Numbered from the stretch's first letter, positions 7,850-16,625 are shown. The stretch is DNA of 37,071 bases from an uncultured Bacilli bacterium (GCA_934086315.1 CAKOHZ010000003.1:1-37071); one strand, 5' to 3'. Notes: generated from the letters alone by a model not told the origin. Numbers and translations: made by a program.

Positions 7850-8561
7850 ATGAATTTTTAATTTTTTTATATAAAAATAATGTAACAATCATAATTATTC
7901 CAAGTACTACTCCACCAATAATATAAATTTTATTAAATGCATTGCTTGATGAACTACTTTTACTTATAGAAAAATATATATCATTTTTTTCTTGATTTAT
8001 TGTCCAAGTAGCCTTACCATTTTTCTCATCAGATGAGTTACTACTTAATAATTTTCCTGGAGCATCTATTACAAATTTCATTCCATCAGAATATCTACAA
8101 GTAAAGTCACCATATAATGCAAAATAATAAGCTTCATCATCTTCTTTGATAACTGGAGACATAAAACAATTATTAAAAATGTTATTATTAGCAAATTCTT
8201 TATACTTATATTCAAAAGTATAAACATAAGTAAATTTATCATTATCTTGAGTTAATTTACCACTATATTGATAAAAATCATTATCTTTAAAACTATCTAT
8301 TTTGTAATTTTCAAACATTTCTTCAGAACGTGTCTTTATTTCACTATTAGTAATATTAGTATTTGCATTAGCATTACTTTCTGAATTTTTTATATAAGTT
8401 TTATATTCATCAGAGTTATATTCGATTGTTATTCTAGATTCTATTTTATCTTCATCAAATTTATAATATAATTCACTAGAACATCCTGAACATAAGATAA
8501 TTACAAATAATAGTAAAGATAATTTTTTTAAATTAAGAAACTTTGTAGCTTGCAAATCCAT
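7848..8561 (-). CDS. Surface protein with signal peptide and C-terminal membrane anchor, unrecognised
   Basis: 237 residues. The N-terminal hydrophobic segment ends in LCSGCSS, which could be a lipidation site (Cys27, though with an unusual Cys at -3). An extracellular domain of about 160 residues follows, then a C-terminal membrane helix (IYIIGGVVLGIIMIVTLFLY, about 210-230) with a KKIKNS tail. Similar proteins with an N-terminal lipobox-like signal and a C-terminal anchor occur in Bacillota, but I recognise no named domain. The start is supported by GGAGGAGTGA directly before the ATG. It overlaps the end of the C39-like peptidase gene by 29 bases and is the last gene of that operon, so it is likely translated with it. 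Confidence 0.75.
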   Translation of the reverse strand: MDLQATKFLNLKKLSLLLFVIILCSGCSSELYYKFDEDKIESRITIEYNSDEYKTYIKNSESNANANTNITNSEIKTRSEEMFENYKIDSFKDNDFYQYSGKLTQDNDKFTYVYTFEYKYKEFANNNIFNNCFMSPVIKEDDEAYYFALYGDFTCRYSDGMKFVIDAPGKLLSSNSSDEKNGKATWTINQEKNDIYFSISKSSSSSNAFNKIYIIGGVVLGIIMIVTLFLYKKIKNS

Positions 8562-9600
8562 TCACTCCTCCATATTGAAATAATTCTGTTGTACTACCAC
8601 TTCCTGGATCTAATATATATACTTTTCCATCTTTTATATAGTCAACAAATACCCAGTGGCCGCCATTTTTAACAGATGCAATTATATATTCACCATTATC
8701 AAGTGCTCTTTTTAATTGATCAACTTTTTGAGCATTAGTTCCACTTAACCCTCTATAGCCTTGAAATTTAAAGCTTGGAGCTAAACTTTGTACTGTATAC
8801 CAAGCAAGTAAGTTACCAGGTCCACCATTTGAACCAACATAACCACCATTCTTATTCATCCATGCAACAAATGATGCTGGGGATAATGTTGTGCTTAAAT
8901 TAGTTTTTACATTACTTTTAGCTAGTGCTATCGCAACTGAAGTAGAAGTACAACCAATTCTACCAATAGTACCAGTAGCACCTAATTGATTATCTTTCCA
9001 TTTTGGATCATATTGTTTCCAAGTTTTATAACTTCCAACTGACTCACTACCAGCAGAACCGGTTCCGTCTCCACCACCAGATCCGCCAGATCCAGATCCA
9101 TCACCTGAACCTGTTCCTGAACCATTACCAGAGCCATTACCAGAGCCTGAACCGTCTCCACTTCCACTATTCATATCTCTTATTCTTTGTTCTTCTCTTC
9201 GTTTAGCTTCTTCAGCAAGCTTCTTATTATATTCTTTAAATTTCTCATTATTTAATTCAAGTAAAGCTTTCTCTTCACTTTCTTTTTTAGCAATATACTC
9301 AGGTGTTGCACTTTGATAACAACTTAAATATCCATCATTACCTGGTGTAATACTTGTTAGTACATTAACAAAAGTTGGCACTAAAAACAATGCAACAGTA
9401 GCTATCATCTTTCTAGATGAAGTCTTTAATATATTTTCTAAAACATCATTATTGCTATTAGTCATCTCTTTAACAATTTTTATCATCAAAGAAAGCATCA
9501 AAATAATAGGAACAACTATACAAATAATTAATGTAATAATTTTAACAATATATACTACATTAAGAACAGATGAATTTTCACAAATATCTAATAATAACAT
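8533..9600 (-). CDS. Membrane-anchored C39-like cysteine peptidase
   Basis: 355 residues. Two membrane helices (about 17-40 and 64-85) form an N-terminal module that resembles VirB2/TrbC-type pilin-like membrane segments. A charged helical stretch (104-142) and a Gly/Ser/Asp linker (143-187) follow. From about 192 comes a peptidase_C39_2-type domain: KQYDPKWKDNQLG, catalytic Cys217 in GRIGCTSTS, His315 in NGGHWVFVDY, and Asp331 in YILDPGSG. This is the papain-like Cys-His-Asp layout, predicted to lie outside the cell. The family includes peptidases and amidases; the substrate is not visible. The gene follows the SipW-type signal peptidase by 11 bases, with AGGAGG before ATG. Confidence 0.88.
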   Translation of the reverse strand: MLLLDICENSSVLNVVYIVKIITLIICIVVPIILMLSLMIKIVKEMTNSNNDVLENILKTSSRKMIATVALFLVPTFVNVLTSITPGNDGYLSCYQSATPEYIAKKESEEKALLELNNEKFKEYNKKLAEEAKRREEQRIRDMNSGSGDGSGSGNGSGNGSGTGSGDGSGSGGSGGGDGTGSAGSESVGSYKTWKQYDPKWKDNQLGATGTIGRIGCTSTSVAIALAKSNVKTNLSTTLSPASFVAWMNKNGGYVGSNGGPGNLLAWYTVQSLAPSFKFQGYRGLSGTNAQKVDQLKRALDNGEYIIASVKNGGHWVFVDYIKDGKVYILDPGSGSTTELFQYGGVNGFASYKVS

Positions 9601-9611
9601 AAATATACCTC

Positions 9612-10226
9612 CTAAATGTTACCATGTTCATTTTTAATACTTACTAATTTACTTTTTAAAAGAACTAATCTAAATATTTTATAAATATCATAAGATATAA
9701 TTACTAAAGCTGGAATCATTATAGCAATAATCCAACCACCTTTAGATGCTAAGAAAAATTGTATTCTACCAAGTTGTGGTATTTTAAATAATACTTTCCC
9801 AACGACATTACTAGGTAATACTTTTTCATCATCAGGTTTTGGATTTGCATCTCCCTGAACCACAAACATTTTACCAGTACCTGGCACATCTACTATTTCT
9901 TTTATTCTATGCGTTATAGGTGTTCCCCCAAAAAATGAATTAGTTGAGTAAAATGTTATAATATCTTTTTCTTTCAATTTATCAGTATCTACTCTCATAG
10001 TAAATGCAACATCATATACATTTAAAGTACCAGTCATACTAGGACTTATTATTGTATATAGACCAAACAGTGGCTTCTTTCCTTGTTTCTTAGCTATCTT
10101 ACCACTTATAACATAAAATATTAAAAAAGAAGCTATAAACATAAGAATACATATAATCGTATAACTTACAACTTTATAAATCATTTTAAATATTTTTTTA
10201 ATTTTAATATTCTTATCTTCTTCCAT
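9612..10226 (-). CDS. sipW: Signal peptidase I, SipW (ER/archaeal) type
   Basis: 204 residues with two membrane helices (about 18-40 and 164-186) enclosing the catalytic domain. Catalytic serine Ser63 is in SPSM and His106 in ITHRI, where ordinary bacterial type I peptidases have Lys. GDANPKPDD (126-134) is the conserved acidic box. The Ser-His type is the SipW class, which removes signal peptides from TasA/camelysin-like proteins. Such candidate substrates lie immediately upstream (10239) and nearby (10923, possibly 14187). It is the second gene of a four-gene operon, 12 bases after the 10239 gene. The dedicated-substrate role is inferred from that proximity and from the known family. Confidence 0.92.
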   Translation of the reverse strand: MEEDKNIKIKKIFKMIYKVVSYTIICILMFIASFLIFYVISGKIAKKQGKKPLFGLYTIISPSMTGTLNVYDVAFTMRVDTDKLKEKDIITFYSTNSFFGGTPITHRIKEIVDVPGTGKMFVVQGDANPKPDDEKVLPSNVVGKVLFKIPQLGRIQFFLASKGGWIIAIMIPALVIISYDIYKIFRLVLLKSKLVSIKNEHGNI

Positions 10227-10238
10227 AATAAAACTCCA

Positions 10239-10799
10239 TTACTCATAAACATATTCAACAACTATCTTGGCAATAAATGCTTTACCTGCTAAGTAAGTTT
10301 GATTTTGATTATTCTCTTTTAACTTTAATTTAAGTTCATACTCATGCAAAGAACCAATACTTATTGTACCTATACCAATATCTGTTGTAGTTATTGGTAT
10401 GGCAGTTTCATTTTTAAGAACAATTTTATCATTAACATTCTTAGTTGAAGTACCTTTTAATTCATAAACAAAATTATTTTCAATTTTATCAATCAATGGA
10501 TTTATAATTTCAAATTTAATCTTGTATTTGCCAACAGTATCAGGACTATAATTTTCTACTGAAAATCTATAAGTTGATTCCCATCCAGGCATAACATCAG
10601 CAGCATTTATTTGATTTCCATCATAAAATCTTAGTAACATGTTTGAACTTTTTATAATGACTCTTGTTTCATCCCCGTTTTTAATTTTCTTAATATAATA
10701 AGCATATGATGTGCCTATTAACATGGCAAATAAAACTATCAGAGTTACCAAATAAATTATTATATTAAATTTTCTAGATTTGATATCTTCTTTTTTCAT
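10239..10799 (-). CDS. TasA/camelysin-like SipW-dependent surface protein
   Basis: 186 residues. The N-terminal signal (NIIIYLVTLIVLFAMLIGTSYAYY) has the GTSYAYY cleavage region of SipW-dependent precursors. The mature part begins with a beta strand carrying polar pairs, then MPGWESTYRFSVENYS, a pattern seen in camelysin/TasA-like beta-sandwiches (a PG.....F.V.N segment). The C-terminal half has LKENNQNQTYLAGKAF, which resembles the ends of the 10923 and 14187 proteins. It is the first gene of the operon with sipW, under a good promoter. The ribosome site is GGTGACTAG before ATG. I infer a secreted matrix or fibre subunit or a minor companion; nothing shows polymerisation. Confidence 0.75.
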   Translation of the reverse strand: MKKEDIKSRKFNIIIYLVTLIVLFAMLIGTSYAYYIKKIKNGDETRVIIKSSNMLLRFYDGNQINAADVMPGWESTYRFSVENYSPDTVGKYKIKFEIINPLIDKIENNFVYELKGTSTKNVNDKIVLKNETAIPITTTDIGIGTISIGSLHEYELKLKLKENNQNQTYLAGKAFIAKIVVEYVYE

Positions 10800-10822
10800 T
10801 TTCTAGTCACCATACTATATAT

Positions 10823-10851
10823 ATAATAACAAAATTACACCAATTATACAA
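10823..10851 (-). promoter_or_regulatory. Promoter of the SipW/C39 operon
   Basis: Minus-strand TTGTAT (10846-10851) and TATTAT (10823-10828) with a 17-base spacer, about 20 bases before the first start codon. Confidence 0.65.
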
Positions 10852-10871
10852 GGCAATTATTATAATAAATA

Positions 10872-10900
10872 CAAATAAAAAAGTAGCATTTCTACTACTT
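10872..10900 (-). terminator. Terminator after the 10923 gene
   Basis: The stem AAGTAG...CTACTT (10881-10900) is followed on the minus strand by TTTTATTT. It lies between the TasA-like gene (10923) and the SipW operon promoter, so the two units are separate. Confidence 0.65.
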
Positions 10901-10922
10901 ATTTATATTTAGCAACTATAAA

Positions 10923-11507
10923 CTAATTACCAGTTGATTCATCAACTGCATTCTCAACAAGAAGTTGTCCAGCAAATGTCTTACCTTGAGCGGCATTTTG
11001 ATCACTGTTAGATTCTTTAAATTGAATTGTATAAGTATAAGTATGAGTTTCAGTACCATTTAATGTACCTGTACCTAATTTATTCTTACCAACTCCAGGA
11101 ACAACTTGTTCAGTTATAGTATCAGCAACAGTACCATTATTATTAGCAGTACCAGTTAGTGAATGAACAAAATATCCATCTGCTGCAGCACTTAAAGTGT
11201 TAGCTGTAACATTTAAATAGATAACATAATTAATCTTTTCAGTTGCACCTGATGTAGTATTCACAATAGTAAATGTTTTTACACTTTGTGGACTAGTTTC
11301 AGGTCTAATATTAGTCATATTAATTTCATTGCCATCTGTAAAAACTACATTACCTACAGTAGCAGTAGTAACAATAATACTTGAGGCTTGTTCATTACCT
11401 TGAATAGTAATACTAAACCATGCAAATGTTGCTCCTATAATAGCTACTAACAATGTTGCAATACCTATAACAGATAAGAATATTGTTTGTCCTTTATTAT
11501 TATCCAT
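10923..11507 (-). CDS. TasA/camelysin-like SipW-dependent protein
   Basis: 194 residues. The signal segment LSVIGIATLLVAIIGATFAW ends in ATFAWFS, the hallmark of SipW-dependent precursors (compare the 10239 protein). The mature domain (about 36-190) is rich in Thr, Asn and Val, with a PQSVKTFTIVNTT strand and a final NAAQGKTFAGQLLVENAV segment, consistent with a camelysin-type beta-sandwich. No Cys is present. It has its own promoter and terminator, one transcription unit upstream of the sipW operon. Thr/Gly/Val richness and independent strong expression signals suggest an abundant surface protein. A matrix-forming role like TasA is inference. Confidence 0.8.
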   Translation of the reverse strand: MDNNKGQTIFLSVIGIATLLVAIIGATFAWFSITIQGNEQASSIIVTTATVGNVVFTDGNEINMTNIRPETSPQSVKTFTIVNTTSGATEKINYVIYLNVTANTLSAAADGYFVHSLTGTANNNGTVADTITEQVVPGVGKNKLGTGTLNGTETHTYTYTIQFKESNSDQNAAQGKTFAGQLLVENAVDESTGN

Positions 11508-11532
11508 AACTCATCCTCCCTTTGCTATAATA

Positions 11533-11561
11533 ATATTAGCATTTTTAGTCAAATGTTTCAA
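11533..11561 (-). promoter_or_regulatory. Promoter of the 10923 gene
   Basis: Minus-strand TTGAAA (11556-11561), 17-base spacer, TAATAT (11533-11538). A divergent promoter for the YfhO-like gene lies just to the right. Confidence 0.6.
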
Positions 11562-11586
11562 TAGTTTTTTAAAAACTTTCAATGTA

Positions 11587-11595
11587 TGATATAAT
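11587..11595 (+). promoter_or_regulatory. Extended -10 promoter of the YfhO-like gene
   Basis: TGATATAAT at 11587-11595 is a full extended -10 element. No good -35 is visible, which is common for this type. The ATG lies 17 bases after the -10. Confidence 0.5.
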
Positions 11596-11612
11596 TTCTA
11601 TGGTGGTAAACA

Positions 11613-14144
11613 ATGAATAAAATTAAAAGATATATGCCAGAAATATTATGCATATTAATACCAATAGTAATCATATTAATTGCATGTGCATTTACAAATA
11701 CATACCCAATAGGAAAATATTCATTATCAAAATATGATGGATTATATCAATACGCAAGTTTTACCATAAATTTTAAAGATATTTTGCTTGGGAAAAACAG
11801 TTTATTTTACTCATTTGGTGCATCATTAGGATATAACTTTTATGCAACAGCAATATATTACTTATTTAATCCAACTAATATACTTTGCATTTTTTTTAAT
11901 CAAGAAAATATTTTTAATTATTATATGTTAATTATACTTTTGAGAATAAGTTTATCATCATTCACAATGTGTAAATATCTAAAGTATAAATTTAAAAATC
12001 AAAAAAACATATTTTACATAACATTTAGTGTATGTTATGCGCTAATGGGATACAACGTAGCATATTATTTTAATTATATGTATTTTGATAATATAGTTTT
12101 TTTACCACTACTTATAATGGGACTTGATAAATTAATATATGAGAAAAAAAACAAGCTTTACATTTTAATGTTAACAATATCTATTCTTTCTAATTTTTAC
12201 ATTGGTTATATGGAATGTATATTCTCACTATTATATTTTATTTATAGTTATATAAATTTAAAGAAAAAAGATTCAAAGATCATAAAAGATTTTATAATAA
12301 GTAGTTTACTATCTGGTATTATGTGTGCAATAACACTAATTCCAGAAATACTAGAGTTATTAAATGGAAAGATAGAGCATTTTTATATAGACACACAAAC
12401 CAATTATTTTGCATTTAATCAAAATTATTTAAATTTCTTTTATAAATTAATGCCAGGAACACTTATAGAGGAAGACATAAAATACGGAAGCGTAAATATT
12501 TATGTGTCAATGTTAGTAGCTGTTCTAGTAATAAAATATTTTTTCATAAAAAATATATCTAAAAAAGAAAAAATAACAACCTTAATATTTATTTTATTCT
12601 TTATATTAAGTATAAGTTTTAACTTAATCGATTACACATGGCATATGTTTCAACGACCTATTTGGTATCCAAATAGATATTCATTTGTAATATCATTTTT
12701 TCTAATTATCATAGGATGTAAAGCATATATTAACTTAGATAAAATAAAACAAAATAATTTATTAAAAATTATAACTTCATTAATATTTATAGTTCTTACA
12801 ATATATCCAATGATTAAAATAAGTAACATAGAAAATAGAATCAAAATAAGTGCATTTGTATTTGGAATATTACTACTATTTCAATATATGTTTTTATTAG
12901 AAAATAAAAAAGCAAGACTGCTCATATTCTCTATGCTATTTTTAGAACTAACATTTAATACAATGATAACATTTGATAATTTGGAATGTTATTATCCATA
13001 TGAAGGATTAATTAGTAATATTAAAGATTATACAGCTTTAACAAATAAGATAAATAAAGATGACCCAAAAGAAAATAATTTTTATAGAATGCATATAGAT
13101 CGTATGGCATTATATAATTCAGGTTCATTTTACAAATACAATGGTGTTAGTTCTTTTAGTTCTATTAAGTATTCTAAACTACTACACTTCTTTGATGAAC
13201 AATTAGACTATGAAGTATACAATAATACATCTCTAATATTTAGTGGTAAAAATCCATATATTACATCATTACTAGGAGTAAAATACATTAATGGTTTAGA
13301 TAACGAAGAATATTATGAAAAAGTTATTAAGCAAAAAGAAAATATCGTATTATATAAAAATAACGATGCATTATCTTTAGGATTTATGGTCAACAAAAAT
13401 ATTAATAATTATAAGCCACAAAATAATAGTTTTAAAAATATAGAAGAAATAGTAAATTTAATGACAAATAAAAATCAAAAAACATACGACATCTTAAATG
13501 AAAACATTACTTATCATAATACTAAATCAATAATAAAAAATGATACAGAATATATAGAAGTTCTTGATACAAAAAATAATTATGTTATGATTGAAGGTAC
13601 AATATTAAAAGATGGATTCTTGTCATTAGATGAAAAAAGAGATTTCTATGTTGATGTTGAATTATACATAAACGATAACAAATACGAACAATTAGGTATA
13701 AATAAACTACCAATAATACTTAAAAAGGGAGAAAAATATAAATTAATATTCAAAAGTAATAAAGATACTTATAAAAAGAAATATATTAATGCTTATATTA
13801 CTTATATTGATGAATATCAAAGTTTTATTAATGAACTTAAAAATAATCAATTAGAAATAACTAAGTATAAAAAAGACAATTATATCAAAGGTACAGTTAA
13901 TGTAGAAAAAGAAAAAACTACACTTTATACAACAATACCATATAACAAAGGATGGAGAATATATGTTGATAATAAGAAAATGAATTATAATACATGTACT
14001 AAGGCATTTATATGTTTAGATTTAGAAGAAGGAAAACATACTATAGAATTTAAGTATATTCCTCGAGGTTTTATAGCAGGTTTCATAATAAGTTTTATAG
14101 CATTAATAATAACAATTATTTATACAAGAAAAACAAGAATTTAA
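11613..14144 (+). CDS. YfhO-family multi-pass membrane protein
   Basis: 843 residues. About 12 membrane helices fill residues 8-425, followed by a large extracytoplasmic domain (about 450-815) and one last helix (RGFIAGFIISFIALIITIIY) near the C-terminus. The order and features such as LSKYDGLYQYA, SYIGY/NFYIGYMEC in the loops and the final RGWRIYVD-like segment (KGWRIYVDNKKM...KHTIEFKYIPRG) match YfhO proteins, GT-C-fold enzymes known to glycosylate lipoteichoic acid or related cell-wall polymers. It is the only plus-strand gene in this part of the window. It is preceded by GGTGGT before the ATG and ends in a terminator shared with the convergent gene. The sugar and acceptor are not shown. 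Confidence 0.88.
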   Translation: MNKIKRYMPEILCILIPIVIILIACAFTNTYPIGKYSLSKYDGLYQYASFTINFKDILLGKNSLFYSFGASLGYNFYATAIYYLFNPTNILCIFFNQENIFNYYMLIILLRISLSSFTMCKYLKYKFKNQKNIFYITFSVCYALMGYNVAYYFNYMYFDNIVFLPLLIMGLDKLIYEKKNKLYILMLTISILSNFYIGYMECIFSLLYFIYSYINLKKKDSKIIKDFIISSLLSGIMCAITLIPEILELLNGKIEHFYIDTQTNYFAFNQNYLNFFYKLMPGTLIEEDIKYGSVNIYVSMLVAVLVIKYFFIKNISKKEKITTLIFILFFILSISFNLIDYTWHMFQRPIWYPNRYSFVISFFLIIIGCKAYINLDKIKQNNLLKIITSLIFIVLTIYPMIKISNIENRIKISAFVFGILLLFQYMFLLENKKARLLIFSMLFLELTFNTMITFDNLECYYPYEGLISNIKDYTALTNKINKDDPKENNFYRMHIDRMALYNSGSFYKYNGVSSFSSIKYSKLLHFFDEQLDYEVYNNTSLIFSGKNPYITSLLGVKYINGLDNEEYYEKVIKQKENIVLYKNNDALSLGFMVNKNINNYKPQNNSFKNIEEIVNLMTNKNQKTYDILNENITYHNTKSIIKNDTEYIEVLDTKNNYVMIEGTILKDGFLSLDEKRDFYVDVELYINDNKYEQLGINKLPIILKKGEKYKLIFKSNKDTYKKKYINAYITYIDEYQSFINELKNNQLEITKYKKDNYIKGTVNVEKEKTTLYTTIPYNKGWRIYVDNKKMNYNTCTKAFICLDLEEGKHTIEFKYIPRGFIAGFIISFIALIITIIYTRKTRI

Positions 14145-14181
14145 AAAGAGTCAATTAGTTAATTCTAATGACTCTTTTAAT
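14144..14181. terminator. Bidirectional terminator between convergent genes
   Basis: AAAAGAGTC (14144-14152) pairs with GACTCTTTT (14170-14178), and the stem continues inward as ATTAG/CTAAT with one bulge. A T-run follows on each strand. It serves the YfhO-like gene and the convergent 14187 gene. Confidence 0.75.
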
Positions 14182-14186
14182 TAAGA

Positions 14187-15353
14187 CTATTTTAGAGTTA
14201 CCTTTATTTTAGCATCAAAAGTTTTGCCTTTATCAATGTCTTGATTTATATTCGTATTTCTAAATTCAAAATCAAAAGTAAATGTATATGTAGTATTAGC
14301 AGGTATGCTGATTGAAGATAATATTTCTGTTTCAGCATATGGAGTTCTTAATTTATTTACTATTATAGTATTTCCTCTTTTAACAGAATAATATAAATTA
14401 TTAGTAATCGTAAATGTATTTGTAACATCAATCCATTTCAAACTAATGATTTGATTAGTAGAAGTATTATTTTTAATCTTAAAAGTTTTTGAACCGGTCC
14501 AACCAGGATATATATTTTTTCTATTAAATGTATCAGAATCAGTAAATGTTAATGTATACTCTTCTCTATCATCTATGTCTATCGTTGTACATTTTTCATC
14601 ACACTTTCCATCTCCATCAGTATCACAGTTTTCATCACATTTACCATCACCATTGGTATCACAATTTAAATCGCATTTACCATCTTTATCGGTATCACAA
14701 TTTAGATCGCATTTACCATCATCATTAGTATCGCAATTTAAATCACACTTTCCATCATTGTTAGTATCACAATTTAGTTCACATTTTCCATCTCCATTAG
14801 TATCACAATTTAAATCACATTTGCCATCATCATTAGTATCGCAATTTATATTACACTTTCCATCTCCATCAGTATCGCAATTCAAGTCGCACTTCCCATC
14901 GCCATCTAAATCTATATTTTTATCTGGCCATCCATCATCATCAGTATCGCAATTCAAGTCACACTTTCCATCACCATCATTATCTTGATTAACTAAATTC
15001 TTGTCTGGAATTCCATCACTATCTTCATCTATATTAAACGTTGGTTCTTGATTTTTTTTATAATCTATATTTGTATTAGGCTTCTTATTGTCAATACTAC
15101 AATTTACCTGACACTTACCAGTTCCCTTATCAATATTTATTTCAGCAATACCATCGCCATCAATATCTATATTTAAATTACCATCACCCTTATATTTGAT
15201 ATAAAGACCAGTTCCACCTAAAAATAATATAATTATCAACAATAATAAAAGTAATAGAAGTAACAATCTTTTTTTCTTTTTATCTTTTTCTTCAGATTCA
15301 TCATCTACTTGACCATTATTAAATTCATCATTTAAAGTAACATCGTCTTCCAT
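14187..15353 (-). CDS. Membrane-anchored Cys/Asp repeat protein with TasA-like C-terminal domain
   Basis: 388 residues. An acidic cytoplasmic start (to about 27) leads to one membrane helix (RLLLLLLLLLLIIILFLGG). Outside, Asp-rich segments (DIDGDGIAE, DEDSDGIPD, DDDGWPDKN) like thrombospondin-type-3 or EF-hand-like calcium loops lead into a run of 12-residue units of the form GKCDLNCDTNGD. About 24 Cys and many Asp should give a rigid, calcium-loaded stalk. The C-terminal 120 residues (YTLTFTDSDTF, YPGWTGSKTFKIKN, GKTFDAKIKVTL) resemble the camelysin-like domain of the 10239 protein. It has its own promoter and AGGAGAGG before ATG. I recognise no named protein; a stalked surface display role is inferred. 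Confidence 0.85.
   Translation of the reverse strand: MEDDVTLNDEFNNGQVDDESEEKDKKKKRLLLLLLLLLLIIILFLGGTGLYIKYKGDGNLNIDIDGDGIAEINIDKGTGKCQVNCSIDNKKPNTNIDYKKNQEPTFNIDEDSDGIPDKNLVNQDNDGDGKCDLNCDTDDDGWPDKNIDLDGDGKCDLNCDTDGDGKCNINCDTNDDGKCDLNCDTNGDGKCELNCDTNNDGKCDLNCDTNDDGKCDLNCDTDKDGKCDLNCDTNGDGKCDENCDTDGDGKCDEKCTTIDIDDREEYTLTFTDSDTFNRKNIYPGWTGSKTFKIKNNTSTNQIISLKWIDVTNTFTITNNLYYSVKRGNTIIVNKLRTPYAETEILSSISIPANTTYTFTFDFEFRNTNINQDIDKGKTFDAKIKVTLK
14574..14897 (-). repeat. Nine in-frame 36-base tandem repeats (GKCDxNCDTxxD)
   Basis: Nine consecutive 12-codon units lie inside the Cys/Asp protein gene, all in frame. Conserved positions are Gly-Lys-Cys, Cys at unit position 7, and Asp at 8 and 12. Third-base differences between units show they are not recent exact copies. 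One further separated unit lies upstream in the protein. Confidence 0.9.
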
Positions 15354-15379
15354 AACTTACCTCTCCTATTATCAAAATA

Positions 15380-15408
15380 ATTTTAACATAAAGATTTAAA
15401 TACTTCAA
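15380..15408 (-). promoter_or_regulatory. Promoter of the Cys/Asp repeat protein gene
   Basis: Minus-strand TTGAAG (15403-15408), 17-base spacer, TAAAAT (15380-15385). The -35 overlaps the stop codon of the upstream gene, with no terminator in between. Confidence 0.6.
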
Positions 15409-16604
15409 TATTTTAACATTGTTATAACAGGTTTAACATCTAACTTAGTAGTAAGTTCTTCACGAATATAAACATCATAATTATATTGAACAGAAGATCC
15501 TTTATCTTTTTCACCTAAACTTATTAACCAATAATTGCCATTTAATTCCGATCTTTTTTTTACACTATCATATATTTTTACATACTCATTATATGACATA
15601 ATTCTAACTTTACTTTTACTATAATTATTACAAGTATATTTGTTTTTAGTAATTTCATCTTTAGTGTATCCACCACAACCTTCATCGTTTAAACAACCAA
15701 TATCTAAAAAGTCATCACATATCGCTTCTTCTTTTAACTTATAAGTAATATCTTTGCCTAATGTCTTTATATACTCATTATTTAAATAATAATTTATGTA
15801 CGAGTTACTCCATTTATATTTGTTTACACTATCACTTGTATAATAGCAAAATTTGCTCACACTATCTGTACAATGATTAAGTTTTATATCCAAAGGATTT
15901 TGTTTCATAAGCGTAATTTCCTTATCATTATCACTAAGTACTATATAGTTAATATCATCTATACTTACTATTGAACCATCACAATAATATTTATCAATAG
16001 CATATTCTCCCTTATTACTAAAAAAACATTCAACATTATAGCTATAAACATCACTTACATTACCTTCACTATCTTTAAACCAAATATAATGTTTTTCTTC
16101 ATCAAAGGATTTTATTATAATATTGTCTTTATAATCAACATGTTCCCATGAACCATTAAAATCATCATTATTAGATACCATATAATCTAAATTATTTTTA
16201 TTTACGTTAAAAGATACTATATTATTATTTTTAACAACACTTGCTTCTATATTAACAAATTCTCCACATTTATTTTTATCTACTTTTATATTACCTAAAG
16301 CTGTTTTACTAACACAATAATCATTAGATTCTATTATAAAGCTAACATTCTTATACTTATCTATTTTTATTAAACCACTTCCATCAAAATAATACGTTGT
16401 ATTTAAAACACTTGTTTCATTATAAATAGCTCCACTTTTAAACTTATATTCTCCACTATCCAAAGTATATAAATAGGTTAATAAATCTCTAGATTTATTT
16501 AATAAGTGTAATTTATCATATCTAAAAATAAAGAATACTAAAACTCCTACCATTAATACCAAAAATAAAATAATTATTAAAATATATTTTTTCACATTTC
16601 TCAT
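15405..16604 (-). CDS. Single-pass extracellular protein, unrecognised
   Basis: About 399 residues. A signal anchor (YILIIILFLVLMVGVLVFFI) is followed by an outer part with many paired Cys (C.D.GC..DEGCGGY, HCTDSVSKFCYY). The C-terminal half has WSNSYINYYLNNEYIKTLG, VRIMSYNEYVKIY, NGNYWLISLG and VKPVITML. This order recalls the DUF6273-type surface domain of Bacillota (WxxSxLRxWLN ... YWLRS ... VxPxi), but I am not certain. No ribosome site is visible before the ATG at 16604 or the in-frame alternatives (ATG 16610, TTG 16628). A TATAAT at 16612-16617 would put the transcript start right at 16604. It lies downstream of the HAAS gene, behind a terminator. Confidence 0.75.
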   Translation of the reverse strand: MRNVKKYILIIILFLVLMVGVLVFFIFRYDKLHLLNKSRDLLTYLYTLDSGEYKFKSGAIYNETSVLNTTYYFDGSGLIKIDKYKNVSFIIESNDYCVSKTALGNIKVDKNKCGEFVNIEASVVKNNNIVSFNVNKNNLDYMVSNNDDFNGSWEHVDYKDNIIIKSFDEEKHYIWFKDSEGNVSDVYSYNVECFFSNKGEYAIDKYYCDGSIVSIDDINYIVLSDNDKEITLMKQNPLDIKLNHCTDSVSKFCYYTSDSVNKYKWSNSYINYYLNNEYIKTLGKDITYKLKEEAICDDFLDIGCLNDEGCGGYTKDEITKNKYTCNNYSKSKVRIMSYNEYVKIYDSVKKRSELNGNYWLISLGEKDKGSSVQYNYDVYIREELTTKLDVKPVITMLKY

Positions 16605-16625
16605 AACCATTATTATAAAATAATA

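Noticed and set aside
14574..14897. CRISPR-like array of 36-base units
   Set aside because: The units are contiguous without spacers and encode in-frame GKCDxNCDTxxD repeats with codon-position differences; it is a protein repeat.
14546..14988. Plus-strand ORFs with SQFKSHFPS-type repeats
   Set aside because: They are the antisense of the Cys/Asp repeat array and have no ribosome site.
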